Part shown: positions 1 through 7,633 of the stretch, piece after piece
Position numbering within the stretch: position 1 is the first letter of the stretch
How the letters are laid out: each line of letters starts with the position of its first letter
NCBI GenBank assembly: GCA_003511885.1
Contig: DOIX01000176.1
Location: forward strand, 22,578 to 42,940
Source: Cyanobacteria bacterium UBA11153
GTDB lineage: Bacteria; Cyanobacteriota; Cyanobacteriia; Cyanobacteriales; Coleofasciculaceae
Direction of reading: 5' to 3'
Length of the DNA stretch: 20,363 bases
The notes under the pieces: model-generated
Told to the model about the DNA's origin: nothing
The model's database searches: none
Seen by the model: only the letters and a program-made list of their open reading frames with translations
Position numbers and translations under genes: made by a program

Positions 1-88
1 AATGACTTATATAGCAAGCCCTACCTACCGAGTTTTACCAAGTGCTCTGTGTTAGTGTCACGGAAATATGCTTTGCCCTATGAGATGG

Positions 89-120
89 GCTACTATAAGG
101 AGATTCGGCTCTCCAGTAGC
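89..120. other. Stem-loop downstream of argD
   Basis: GCTACT (89-94) pairs with AGTAGC (115-120), and inside it GGAGA (99-103) pairs with TCTCC (110-114) around the loop TTCGGC. Four unpaired bases (95-98) bulge from the left arm. It lies 36 bases past the argD stop. There is no T-run on either side, so a terminator role is only possible. The rest of 1-126 shows no gene. Confidence 0.35.
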
Positions 121-126
121 TGCTGA

Positions 127-152
127 CCAATAACAAATAACCAATAACAAAT
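127..152. repeat. Short tandem repeat (14-mer x ~2)
   Basis: CCAATAACAAATAA at 127-140 is followed directly by CCAATAACAAAT at 141-152. The unit is two related heptamers, a pattern typical of cyanobacterial short tandemly repeated repetitive (STRR) DNA. Related CCAATAA/TTATTGG motifs occur around 3229-3262 and 3421-3440. Confidence 0.7.
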
Positions 153-155
153 CGA

Positions 156-1388
156 TCAAGTCATTAAATTTGCGATCGCAATTTCTAGGACCTGCACCGC
201 TTTGTCAATTTCCTGGGCGGAAACAATCAGTGGTGGGACAAACCGCAACACCTTGGGACCTGCGGGAACTAGTAATAATCCTTCCTCCATCGCCGCTTTC
301 ACTATATCTATGGAGGTTAACTCAATATCGGCTTTCAATTCCATGCCATTCATCAAACCCCAACCCCGTACTTCTGTAAAAATATCGGGATATCGATCCG
401 CGATTGCAGTTAATCCTATCCGCAACTGTTCCCCTCTTTCTTGCACGTTTTCCAGAATATTTTCTTTTTCCAAGGTTTGGGCAACTGTTAGTGCGACAGC
501 AGTGGCAAAGGGATTCCCGCCAAAGGTGCTAGCATGTTCTCCAGGCTCAAAAATATCGCAGAATTGCTTGGACATCATCGCCCCAATTGGGATACCACCA
601 GCTAATCCCTTGGCACTAGTGAAGATATCTGGTTCAATGCCCAGATTTTCATAACCCCAATATTTCCCTGTGCGACCCATCCCCACTTGAACTTCATCTA
701 AAATGAGGAGGATACCTGTATCGTCACAGATTTCCCGCAACTCCTGAAAGTATTTGCGATCGCCAGGACAAACGCCACCTTCTCCCTGCAAAGCTTCCAA
801 CATCACTGCTGCTACGCGCTGATTGCCTTCATCAATTTCTGCGATCGCATTCTTTAGCGCTTCAATATCATTGTAAGGAACATAACTAAATCCCGGTACT
901 AAGGGATCGAAATACTTTTGATACTTTGGCTGTCCTGTGGCTGTAACCGTCGCCAGTGTCCGTCCGTGGAAACTGGCTTTTGCCGTCAAAATTACTGGTT
1001 TCTCAATGTCTAAGACTGTATGGGCGTATTTCCGTGCCAGTTTGATTGCCCCTTCATTTGCCTCTGCCCCAGAATTACAGAAAAATACTCGATCTGCACA
1101 GGAATGGTCAACTAGCCATTTTGCCAATTCCCCTTGCTGTGGTATGTAATACAAATTAGAAACATGGTGCAGGGATTGAATTTGCTGCGTCACTGTTTCC
1201 ACCATTGCAGGATGGGCGTGCCCCAGAGTACAAGTAGCAATCCCTGCCACAAAATCCAGGTATTCTCGCCCCGACGTATCCCAGACACTGCAACCTTTGC
1301 CCTTTTCCAGGGCAAGGGGAAACCGTCCATAAGTTGTCATTACATATCGATCGAATTCGCTGAGGTTATAGCTGAGATCTTGCACCAT
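156..1388 (-). CDS. argD: Acetylornithine aminotransferase
   Basis: Class III PLP-dependent aminotransferase that converts N-acetylglutamate semialdehyde and glutamate to N-acetylornithine and 2-oxoglutarate in cytoplasmic arginine biosynthesis. The protein of 410 residues is full length for the family. Visible signatures are CNSGAEANEGAIKLAR (about 104-119, phosphate binding), SFHGRT (139-144), LDEVQVGMGRTGK (230-242, with Asp231 for the pyridine nitrogen) and TSAKGLAGG, where Lys260 should form the Schiff base. I chose the ATG at 1388. Reading continues 9 bases upstream to a TTG at 1397, but neither start has a clear Shine-Dalgarno. Succinyl- or GABA-type transaminases share the fold, but the overall sequence and cyanobacterial setting favour ArgD. 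It stands alone on the minus strand. Confidence 0.95.
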   Translation of the reverse strand: MVQDLSYNLSEFDRYVMTTYGRFPLALEKGKGCSVWDTSGREYLDFVAGIATCTLGHAHPAMVETVTQQIQSLHHVSNLYYIPQQGELAKWLVDHSCADRVFFCNSGAEANEGAIKLARKYAHTVLDIEKPVILTAKASFHGRTLATVTATGQPKYQKYFDPLVPGFSYVPYNDIEALKNAIAEIDEGNQRVAAVMLEALQGEGGVCPGDRKYFQELREICDDTGILLILDEVQVGMGRTGKYWGYENLGIEPDIFTSAKGLAGGIPIGAMMSKQFCDIFEPGEHASTFGGNPFATAVALTVAQTLEKENILENVQERGEQLRIGLTAIADRYPDIFTEVRGWGLMNGMELKADIELTSIDIVKAAMEEGLLLVPAGPKVLRFVPPLIVSAQEIDKAVQVLEIAIANLMT

Positions 1389-1777
1389 TGTCAACAAAGG
1401 ATTTTATTTAGGGTGGGCAGTCCCCAATATAACTCGAAAAACTTATGAGGTAAGCCAATATCCAGTTCAATTGATTATGAACTCTTACCTTCAAGCTTCT
1501 ACCTCTTGTCTGTTACCTGTAATCGCCATCGGCTCGTCTTTTGTACAACATAAGATCGGTAATATTGAGAAGCATATCTCATGGTCATTGATTGTCATAC
1601 ATTTTACACTTCTCAAACTTAGATTCAATCCCGTCATCTTCCCCACCCCCTGAGTGGAGCAAAAATCTTAAAATTTCTTCACTTTGGCTATTTCAATCTC
1701 CTGGTACATTTGGAGCGCTCAAAACCCTAGGATCCAGGCTTGACTGGCAAATTCTAATCTTGAAAGATGGTACTTTG

Positions 1778-1803
1778 GCGATCCTATGTTACCATAGGAT
1801 CGC
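1778..1803. repeat. Perfect 11-bp inverted repeat upstream of sigC
   Basis: GCGATCCTATG (1778-1788) is the exact reverse complement of CATAGGATCGC (1793-1803), with the 4-base loop TTAC. There is no T-tract after it, so it does not look like an intrinsic terminator. It could be an operator, a cruciform or a short interspersed palindrome. Confidence 0.7.
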
Positions 1804-2030
1804 TTCAATATCCCATAACAACCAGCCAGATTGCTTTTGGCAGCCTTCCACTCAGTATTTTCTGATCCTTAAGTTGGAAGAGAGCTATGCTAGGATTAAT
1901 TAATTCTTCTCAACCGTTTATTAGCCCAACCTTATATATCCTTGGTAGCTCTCCTACTCTGTAGTTACAGTCCTTTTTGAAAAATTACCCCTATTTTTTA
2001 CATCTGCCATCTCAATCTCATCAGGGTGAT

Positions 2031-2064
2031 GCGATCCGCTTTTCAGCAGCGCTTGCGCTATCGC
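2031..2064. repeat. Imperfect palindromic GCGAT...ATCGC element
   Basis: Begins GCGATCCGC and ends GCGCTATCGC, with imperfectly complementary ends. The core GCTTGCGCTATCGC resembles CGCTTCGCTATCGC at about 8143-8157, which points to a dispersed family of small palindromic elements. It ends 34 bases before the sigC start and would lie in its promoter or leader. Confidence 0.5.
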
Positions 2065-2098
2065 AATCCTCAATAACACTCAAAACTCAAACCTGACT

Positions 2099-3223
2099 AT
2101 GAATAATCTTGAATTGAACCAAAATGATACAATCGAATTTACAGAAGATACAGAATTTTCCGATCGTAACCACCATGAAATAGAAGAAAATGATTGGGAT
2201 ACTGTCGATGTAGAATTTTCACGATCGGTACAGCCGATAGGAACAAATAATTCATTTGGATATCGCCAAGGTGGTGCGGATGATACAATTGGTGCGTTTT
2301 TTAAAGAAATGGCTCGTTACCCGCTCCTTAAGCCGGAAGAAGAGGTGGAATTAGCTCATGGCGTTAAATTTTTACTCGAAGTAGAGGAAATTCAGGCAAA
2401 ATGGCAAGAGGAGAAGGGGCGCAAAGCTACCCAAGCAGAAATTGCCAAATCCCTAAATCTGACACCAAGTCAGTTGGAAAATCGTCTCTATCGGGGTCGG
2501 GTAGCCAAGCGTAAAATGATTCGTTCCAACTTGCGATTGGTTGTTTCTATTGCCAAACGATATCTGAATCGGGGTATTCCTTTCCTAGATTTAATTCAAG
2601 AAGGTGCATTGGGATTAAATCGCGCTGCTGAAAAGTTTGACCCCACTAAAGGTTACAAATTCTCCACCTATGCTTACTGGTGGATTCGTCAGGCAATTAC
2701 CCGGACAATCGCTAACGATGCCCGGACTATTCGCTTGCCCATTCATATTGTTGAAAAACTCAATAAACTGAAAAAATCTCAACGGGAACTTAAACAAAAA
2801 TTGCAACGCAATCCTAGCGAAGCCGAACTAGCTAAAGCTCTCGATATTAGCCCCACCCATTTGCGTCAGCTCCTAGAATTGCGCCGAAGATCCCTGTCAC
2901 TTAACCATCGTGTGGGTAAAGCAGAAGATACTGAATTAGTCGATTTACTCGAAGATAACGATCTGCAATTGCCCGAAGATATCATGAATGAAGCGATGAT
3001 GCGTCAAGAGATTTGGGATGTCTTGAGTGATGTATTAACAGAGCGCGAAAGAGATGTTATTTCTCTTCGCTACGGTTTGGTTGGTACAGAAGCCTATACC
3101 CTAGAAGAAGTAGGAAGTATGTTTAATCTCTCTCGCGAAAGAGTGCGTCAAATTCAAACTAAGGCTATGCGGAAACTACGCCGCCCTCAAGTTGCTAGAC
3201 GCTTGCAAGGTTGGTTGAGTTAG
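2099..3223 (+). CDS. sigC: Group 2 sigma-70 factor, SigC type
   Basis: RNA polymerase sigma factor of the RpoD/SigA family, 374 residues. An acidic N-terminal stretch (1-60) lacks a full region 1.1. Region 1.2 follows (DTIGAFFKEMARYPLL, 62-77), then region 2 with RSNLRLVVSIAKRYLNRG (142-159) and the -10 recognition segment YAYWWIRQAITRTIANDART (191-210). Region 3 covers about 215-275, and region 4 ends with the helix-turn-helix TLEEVGSMFNLSRERVRQ (334-351). The wording DTIGAFFKEMARYPLL and ANDARTIRLPIHIVEKLNKLKK matches my recollection of cyanobacterial SigC rather than SigA, B, D or E; this subgroup call is less certain than the family call. EVELAHGVKF replaces the more usual ARRVKF. The start is the ATG after a long untranslated-looking spacer; no strong Shine-Dalgarno is seen. 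Confidence 0.93.
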   Translation: MNNLELNQNDTIEFTEDTEFSDRNHHEIEENDWDTVDVEFSRSVQPIGTNNSFGYRQGGADDTIGAFFKEMARYPLLKPEEEVELAHGVKFLLEVEEIQAKWQEEKGRKATQAEIAKSLNLTPSQLENRLYRGRVAKRKMIRSNLRLVVSIAKRYLNRGIPFLDLIQEGALGLNRAAEKFDPTKGYKFSTYAYWWIRQAITRTIANDARTIRLPIHIVEKLNKLKKSQRELKQKLQRNPSEAELAKALDISPTHLRQLLELRRRSLSLNHRVGKAEDTELVDLLEDNDLQLPEDIMNEAMMRQEIWDVLSDVLTERERDVISLRYGLVGTEAYTLEEVGSMFNLSRERVRQIQTKAMRKLRRPQVARRLQGWLS

Positions 3224-3300
3224 GTTTTTTATTGGTTATTGATTATGAATTGTTGGTTATAGGCTTAAGCAAGTCGTGGGCTTTTTATGGTCATAAATCT

Positions 3301-3343
3301 ATTGGTAAAGTCATTCTCTAATACATTGCCGAGTTAGCCGTCA
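3301..3343 (+). pseudogene. Scrap of a decayed second GNAT acetyltransferase gene
   Basis: This 43-base stretch aligns without gaps to 3769-3811 inside the GNAT gene downstream, with 37 of 43 identical. In the corresponding frame it reads IGKVIL-stop-YIAELAV against IGKAILKYIAELAV. Of the five changed codons, three changes are silent, one is Ala to Val, and one (AAA to TAA) makes a stop. This pattern suggests a former protein-coding paralogue that diverged under selection and was then mostly deleted. No other part of the gene is visible nearby. Confidence 0.6.
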
Positions 3344-3381
3344 TACCAAATCCGGGTTATTACGATCGTGAAACATCGGAT

Positions 3382-3408
3382 GGTGCGTTACCTTTCGGAT
3401 AACGCACC
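3382..3408. repeat. GGTGCGTTA...TAACGCACC hairpin repeat
   Basis: GGTGCGTTA (3382-3390) and TAACGCACC (3400-3408) are exact reverse complements around a 9-base loop, followed by CTAC. I recall GTGCGTTA/TAACGCACCCTAC as a common dispersed intergenic palindrome in filamentous cyanobacteria. It could also act as a weak transcription barrier between sigC and the GNAT gene. Confidence 0.65.
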
Positions 3409-3474
3409 CTACTGGCTTACGTTATTAGTTATTGGTTATTACTTGTGGGGAATATGACAAAAAACAAACAACAA

Positions 3475-3969
3475 ATGACTAATAACTTCAAATTAAGACA
3501 AGCAACACCAACCGATGTTCCAGTGCTGTTTGAATTGATTTTGGCACTGGCAAAGTATGAAAAACTATCTCACACAGTCACAGGTAATATAGATAATCTC
3601 CAAGAACATTTGTTTGGTGCTAAACCTTATGGAGAAGCGATTATTGCAGCTTATGGAGAAGAAGCTGTAGGATTTGCTCTATTTTTTCACAACTATTCCA
3701 CATTTTTGACGAAACCGGGAATTTATATAGAAGATATATTTGTGATGCCAGAATTTCGGCGAATGGGTATTGGCAAAGCTATCCTCAAATACATTGCCGA
3801 GTTAGCTGTCAATCGTGACTGCGGACGTTTAGAGTGGAGTGTTTTGGACTGGAATGAATCGGCGATCGCATTTTATGAGGAAATGGGATCGCAGGTTTTA
3901 CCTGACTGGCGGATTTGCCGGATTACTGGTGATTCCCTCACTCAGCTAGCAGGGCAAAGGTCTGTATAA
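3475..3969 (+). CDS. GNAT family N-acetyltransferase (spermidine/thialysine acetyltransferase-like)
   Basis: Acetyl-CoA dependent N-acetyltransferase. With this start it has 164 residues, normal for the SSAT-like subfamily. It shows LRQATPTDVPVLFELILALA at the N-terminus, GIYIEDIFVMPEFRRMGIGKAIL with the RxxGxGKA pyrophosphate loop (about 95-103), and the C-terminal LEWSVLDWNESAIAFYEEMG (119-138) with the family's conserved Tyr at 134. These resemble diamine or thialysine acetyltransferases, but the true substrate cannot be read from sequence. The start is uncertain. ATG 3475 best fits where homologues begin; an in-frame ATG at 3454 and GTG at 3445 lie in repeat-like A-rich DNA, and no start has a well-placed ribosome binding site. 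A decayed relative lies just upstream at 3301-3343. Confidence 0.9.
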   Translation: MTNNFKLRQATPTDVPVLFELILALAKYEKLSHTVTGNIDNLQEHLFGAKPYGEAIIAAYGEEAVGFALFFHNYSTFLTKPGIYIEDIFVMPEFRRMGIGKAILKYIAELAVNRDCGRLEWSVLDWNESAIAFYEEMGSQVLPDWRICRITGDSLTQLAGQRSV

Positions 3970-4135
3970 TTTTGAATTATTAACTTTGATTACAGATAAT
4001 CTCCTATAAACTTACAAAGTATGAAAAATTGTGTTTTTCATCTTGCAGGAGTAAGTTCCGATCCTGTAAAAAATAAGTAGATATACTTAAGACTGTTATC
4101 AATCCCTTGCCAATTCGTCAGGAGAGCATAATTAG

Positions 4136-4339
4136 ATGATTTGGGTAAACGAACAAATCGATCCTTCAGGTCTAGTTTATTCTTGTATTGCCACCTGCAA
4201 TCAAGAGGAAGCACAAGACTGTCACCAGTCTTTCCAGCAGAATTTAACAGCAGAGCAAAAGTCGGCTGGGTGGGTAGCACGGTTAAGAAAAGTTAATTCC
4301 TGGGATGAAGTACCAGTTAACTCTTTGAAGTTGAATTAG
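4136..4339 (+). CDS. Small conserved cyanobacterial protein, function unknown
   Basis: A 67-residue soluble protein with ATG start and a good Shine-Dalgarno, CAGGAGAG at 4119-4126, about 9 bases upstream. The sequence is protein-like and ends QKSAGWVARLRKVNSWDEVPVNSLKLN; I believe similar short proteins with the W.EVPVN ending are widespread in cyanobacteria, but I cannot name a function or domain. No membrane segment or signal peptide is visible. It runs towards ndk and shares a hairpin with it. Confidence 0.75.
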   Translation: MIWVNEQIDPSGLVYSCIATCNQEEAQDCHQSFQQNLTAEQKSAGWVARLRKVNSWDEVPVNSLKLN

Positions 4340-4395
4340 TTGCCATCTCCGGAAACACAAGGAATTGGATGGCATTATCTTGAGATTGCATAGAG

Positions 4396-4425
4396 CCTAC
4401 ACTCACCCAAACTGGGGAGTGTAGG
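4396..4425. terminator. Hairpin between the small gene and ndk
   Basis: CCTACACTC (4396-4404) pairs with GAGTGTAGG (4417-4425). After one bulged A, CCC (4406-4408) pairs with GGG (4414-4416), leaving the loop AAACT. On the plus strand it is followed by TAGTTTATT, a weak T-rich tail. It sits between converging genes, immediately past the ndk stop, so it may end transcription from either side. Confidence 0.55.
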
Positions 4426-4429
4426 TAGT

Positions 4430-4879
4430 TTATTCGTAAATCCAGGGGGTTAAGCTGGGTTGCCAGGTTGCTAATTCCTCATCCTTAAACCAAAGGGAAA
4501 TCTCGGTTTGGGCTGTTTCTGGGGCATCTGAGCCGTGGATGAGGTTGCGCCCAACTGTTACGCCATAGTCGCCGCGAATCGTACCAGGCTCTGCGTTAAG
4601 GGGATTGGTAGCGCCGATAATTTTTCTGGCTGAGGCGATGACACCGTTTCCTTCCCATACCATGGCAACGACAGGACCAGAGGTAATATATTCTATCAAT
4701 CCGGGGAAAAATGGTCTGTCTTTATGAACCTCGTAATGTTTTTCGGCTAATTCTTTACTAACATTCATCAGCTTTAGCCCAATTAGGGTAAAGCCTTTGA
4801 CTTCAAAACGCCGGATGATTTCTCCCACTAGGTTGCGCTGTACGCCATCGGGCTTGATCATCAGAAATGTCCGTTCCAA
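4430..4879 (-). CDS. ndk: Nucleoside diphosphate kinase
   Basis: Transfers the gamma-phosphate of ATP to nucleoside diphosphates through a phosphohistidine, balancing NTP and dNTP pools in the cytoplasm. At 149 residues it is full length. Signatures are the N-terminal [14 protein letters not shown] (2-15), the RPFFPGL stretch (55-61), and the active-site [12 protein letters not shown] with catalytic His115. The start is TTG at 4879, chosen because AAGGAG (plus-strand CTCCTT at 4886-4891) lies at ideal distance upstream and homologues begin [13 protein letters not shown] 12-bp palindrome, TAATCTAGATTA (4913-4924), lies in the likely leader. Confidence 0.97.
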   Translation of the reverse strand: MERTFLMIKPDGVQRNLVGEIIRRFEVKGFTLIGLKLMNVSKELAEKHYEVHKDRPFFPGLIEYITSGPVVAMVWEGNGVIASARKIIGATNPLNAEPGTIRGDYGVTVGRNLIHGSDAPETAQTEISLWFKDEELATWQPSLTPWIYE

Positions 4880-5162
4880 GTTTTACTCCTTCAGTTTGTG
4901 AAATGGATTGCTTAATCTAGATTAGACCAGAATAGCGGAGAGTGGGGAGTTGATGTGACGACTCAAAAACGCACTCATTATATTAATTTTTATTGAGCTA
5001 AACCAGCTCCTTATTGATTTCCAGCCAAATAAATGCTACACGTCAAGTGTATCACAAGCAAAGTGGGAGCGGCTTGTTATAGATATTCGTCGCCGGATTA
5101 ATCGTAAAGGCTCGGGACAGAAACCCTCTTCCTCAGAGCCAGATATGTTGTAATGTTTGTTG
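4880..5162. other. Divergent spacer between ndk and the eCIS-type effector gene
   Basis: About 280 bases without a gene. It holds the ndk Shine-Dalgarno (4886-4891) and the perfect palindrome TAATCTAGATTA (4913-4924). I see no clear sigma-70 promoter for the effector gene and no strong Shine-Dalgarno before its start. Confidence 0.5.
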
Positions 5163-6590
5163 ATGAGCCGCCCCTTCGGTAACGAGAAAAAGGAAAGATC
5201 GCCAAAATTACCTACAACAGAAGATATCCTGCGATCGCGTCCTTTTACACATCAAACTCCCCAACCAATCACCGCAGAAGACATTCCAAGCATTCAAGCT
5301 CAGTTGGAGGGAGGGGCAGAATTTAGTTATAATGGTGCTTCTCTTCCCACTTATGCACCTTCTACACCACCAGAGAATTCAGTATTGAGGCCGTTTGATT
5401 CAATCGGGGCAGATGGGTTAGGTGAAGAAACTATCCAGCGAGAGGAAGTTTTAGAGTCAGAAAAGGAACGCTCAGAAATAGGAATTCAAAAACAGCACTT
5501 AGCAGCACCACCTGACGATGGGACAATTCAGAGGAAGTGCGATGAATGTGCAGCAGAAGATTCAGCGGCAAAATCAGAGCAAAAACAAACAGGAAGTATT
5601 CAGACACAAGCCGAAATATCCCCTTTGAGCGCTCCCGATTTTAATGAGTACTCATTTAAGACAACGGTTGAATCGAGAGGGACAGAGATTCTGTCACCGA
5701 AAAGACTGCCCTCGAAAGCTTCAGATATTTTAGTAAATAACGAGCTGAGTGACTTATCGATAACAAAAAGAGGGCGCAGTCGAATTCGAGCCAAAAGAAT
5801 TTCCATACCAACAGGAAATACTCAAACAAAAGAGCAAAATCAGTCAATTCAAGCCAAGCTGACTGTGGGCGAAGCGGGGGATAAGTACGAGGAAGAGGCT
5901 GATGGTGTAGCCTCTCAGGTGGTGGAGAAGATTAACTCGCCGATTCAACAGGAGTCAGTTGCAGGAGTACGCGGAGAAGCAAAAGAGCAAGAAGCTAACC
6001 AAGTAGGGGATCGAGCAAGCTCCGAGCGGCTAAAAGAAAATGAGACTCTTTATGCAATCGACTACAGCATTCGTCCTCCTCAAGGAGATCCGAATCGCCC
6101 ATGCTTCGATCTTTTGGAGATTATTGAACAGCTAGCCAATGAATTGAAACGGCGTTATGACGAGATGCTGGATGACGTACACTGGCTGTACCTCGCCTGG
6201 AAAACTGGAAATGAACACAGACTACCTAAAGAGTGGGGAACATGGAATGGACACAAAAATTATTACGATAAGGTAAGAGATGAGCTAAACGAAAAGCTTA
6301 AGGAATTTGGAGATAATAAAAATTGTGATGACCATAACGATCCGGATGGATATGACGCTAGGGATGGTTACGACTTAGCATGGGAGTATGTAGGCAAAAA
6401 ACCTCCAGAAGAGCCACGTCTCAAAAACCCCAAGGACGCTCCACCTTGGGCTAGAAGCTGGATAGAGGAACTCGGTGGCATATTGGTAGATGGTGCGATT
6501 ATCGTGGGCAAAGGAGTAGGAAAAGTTGCTCTCGCTCTACTGATGCTAATTGGAGCAATTTTGTCTATACCTGTACGTTTTGTTTTTTAA
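5163..6590 (+). CDS. Putative eCIS-associated effector with DUF4157-type leader but no DUF4157 domain
   Basis: A 475-residue protein. Residues 1-295 are low-complexity, rich in Q, E, S and P, with repeated IQ-type motifs (IQAQ, IQREE, IQKQ, IQRKCDEC, IQTQ, IQAK). The LTVGEAGDKYEEEADGVA motif (233-250) and the IQRKCDEC knuckle (122-129) are hallmarks of proteins whose next part is the DUF4157 peptidase-like domain, found in extracellular contractile injection system loci. Here no HELTHVVQQ-like metal site follows. Instead residues 296-430 form a charged domain with GHKNYYDKVRDELNEKL (363-379) and CDDHNDPDGYDARDGYDLAW (388-407), then a glycine-rich hydrophobic tail (about 438-470) that could insert in or cross a membrane. 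I infer a toxin-like cargo; the fold is not one I can name. ATG 5163 is preferred over the TTG at 5157. A second gene follows after 15 bases. Confidence 0.8.
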   Translation: MSRPFGNEKKERSPKLPTTEDILRSRPFTHQTPQPITAEDIPSIQAQLEGGAEFSYNGASLPTYAPSTPPENSVLRPFDSIGADGLGEETIQREEVLESEKERSEIGIQKQHLAAPPDDGTIQRKCDECAAEDSAAKSEQKQTGSIQTQAEISPLSAPDFNEYSFKTTVESRGTEILSPKRLPSKASDILVNNELSDLSITKRGRSRIRAKRISIPTGNTQTKEQNQSIQAKLTVGEAGDKYEEEADGVASQVVEKINSPIQQESVAGVRGEAKEQEANQVGDRASSERLKENETLYAIDYSIRPPQGDPNRPCFDLLEIIEQLANELKRRYDEMLDDVHWLYLAWKTGNEHRLPKEWGTWNGHKNYYDKVRDELNEKLKEFGDNKNCDDHNDPDGYDARDGYDLAWEYVGKKPPEEPRLKNPKDAPPWARSWIEELGGILVDGAIIVGKGVGKVALALLMLIGAILSIPVRFVF

Positions 6591-6605
6591 TCAGGAGCAA
6601 AAAGT

Positions 6606-7409
6606 ATGGAACTTCAATCTCCTTGGAGAGACTCAGAAAGTAGTAACTGGCTCTTAGCTTTGTCTTTGCCAACCTTAAGTTGGGCAACCCCTTTTCGACC
6701 ACTAATGGGATTACCAGATAAACTGCTAGAACACCCAGAGGTTTGGACATCAATTTATACTCAGGCTGCCAACGAACATGAAACTCGTTTGAGGTTGAGA
6801 GATTGGGAAATAGGCGTAGACGGTGCCCGTGGTAACCTCATGCGGGAAGTCGTCACCAAGGCGCTCCTTCAACTAGCTGAACAAATGGGACACTCGGTAG
6901 CAGTTGATTTAGAGCGATGGGTGCTATTTCACTTCTTCTGTGAAGAAGCTGAAGCCGCAATGCGTATGTGGGGTGTGGTTTTACGTTACGCCTACCTTCC
7001 AGAAGATTCCCGTCGGGGACGGAAAAAAGTGCCTCCGCCTCCTGCACTCATGCCGCTGCTACCAGAAATTTGGGATTTAGTGAATTACGAGCGAAGAAGG
7101 GAGATTAGGGATGCTTTAATGCGCTCCGCACCGCCTCCAGCCTACGAACAAGCTCCCTGCGAAAAGCTGGAACATTGTTATGAGGCAACATTAATTTCTT
7201 GGGCATTTAATCAAGCTTTAACACTAAAAGCGTTGCAAACAATTGTGAACAGACTCAATAAAACAGAATGCCAAGAAATAGTAGCGTGGGCAGAGGTTCA
7301 GCTAAAAACGATGGATAGTCGCCACGGACCTGCTAATGCTCAGAAGCTTTGTGGAGATAAGTATTTGCAAGTGGAATTTCCTTGTACCAATATGCCATCA
7401 GTCCTTTAA
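6606..7409 (+). CDS. Unknown protein, likely partner of the upstream effector
   Basis: A 267-residue protein that I do not recognise. It starts at ATG 6606 with CAGGAG at 6592-6597, only 15 bases past the effector stop, so the two are almost surely co-transcribed. The protein is tryptophan-rich and mostly alpha-helical in character, with no signal peptide and no obvious membrane segment. A proline-rich stretch (KKVPPPPALMPLLPEIWD) divides it into two halves. Cysteines are concentrated in the C-terminal half. Position and size would fit an immunity protein, a loading chaperone or a second cargo component; nothing in the sequence decides between these. Confidence 0.8.
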   Translation: MELQSPWRDSESSNWLLALSLPTLSWATPFRPLMGLPDKLLEHPEVWTSIYTQAANEHETRLRLRDWEIGVDGARGNLMREVVTKALLQLAEQMGHSVAVDLERWVLFHFFCEEAEAAMRMWGVVLRYAYLPEDSRRGRKKVPPPPALMPLLPEIWDLVNYERRREIRDALMRSAPPPAYEQAPCEKLEHCYEATLISWAFNQALTLKALQTIVNRLNKTECQEIVAWAEVQLKTMDSRHGPANAQKLCGDKYLQVEFPCTNMPSVL

Positions 7410-7519
7410 ATAGTTATCTAGAATCAGATGACAAATGATTACGAGTTGAGATAATTAGTCCTCTAGGGTAACAAGGAGCTTAAAAACTTGAATTCAATTT
7501 CCCAAATGATAACTTAAGC

Positions 7520-7622
7520 TATAGCACTACCAACACACGTTAGGACGTTGTTTCAACTTGAATCCTGAATTAAGAATAACGTAGCTTGAGAATATGTCCT
7601 AACCTTAATGCGTAGCGCTATA
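7520..7622. mobile_element. MITE-like element with ~29-bp imperfect terminal inverted repeats
   Basis: The left end begins TATAGCACTAC and reads on to GTTAGGAC (7539-7546 region); the right end, read in reverse complement, begins TATAGCGCTAC and also reads on to GTTAGGAC at the same offset. About 19 of 29 end positions match, including blocks of 6, 4 and 8. The outermost bases are TA on both sides, as expected for a TA target duplication in IS630/Tc1-type transposition. At 103 bases it is too short to encode a transposase. It lies 11 bases before the YbjN-family gene, so it supplies most of that gene's leader. Nothing else is seen in 7410-7633. Confidence 0.55.
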
Positions 7623-7633
7623 CATCCAAAAAC

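Larger units (their letters stand above)
1389..2098. other. Long AT-rich spacer between argD and sigC
   Basis: Divergent intergenic region of about 700 bases. I see no convincing gene: the open frames at 1471-1653 and 1592-1903 lack protein-like composition or recognisable motifs. It should hold the promoters of argD and sigC. It also contains the perfect inverted repeat at 1778-1803 and the HIP1-like palindromic element at 2031-2064, listed separately. Confidence 0.6.

Noticed and set aside
127..152. Possible CRISPR array from the spaced repeats in this and other intergenic tracts
   Set aside because: The repeats are 7-21 bases, head to tail without unique spacers, and no cas gene is present; they are STRR-type repeats.
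202..654. Plus-strand open frame of 150 codons opposite argD
   Set aside because: It is antisense to a clearly coding aminotransferase, with no protein-like motif and no ribosome binding site.
1592..1903. Open frame of 103 codons in the argD-sigC spacer
   Set aside because: Composition is not protein-like, it runs through the perfect inverted repeat at 1778-1803, and no start signal is seen.
4038..4280. Minus-strand frame of 80 codons opposite the small conserved gene
   Set aside because: The plus-strand gene has a good Shine-Dalgarno and protein-like sequence; this is its antisense shadow.
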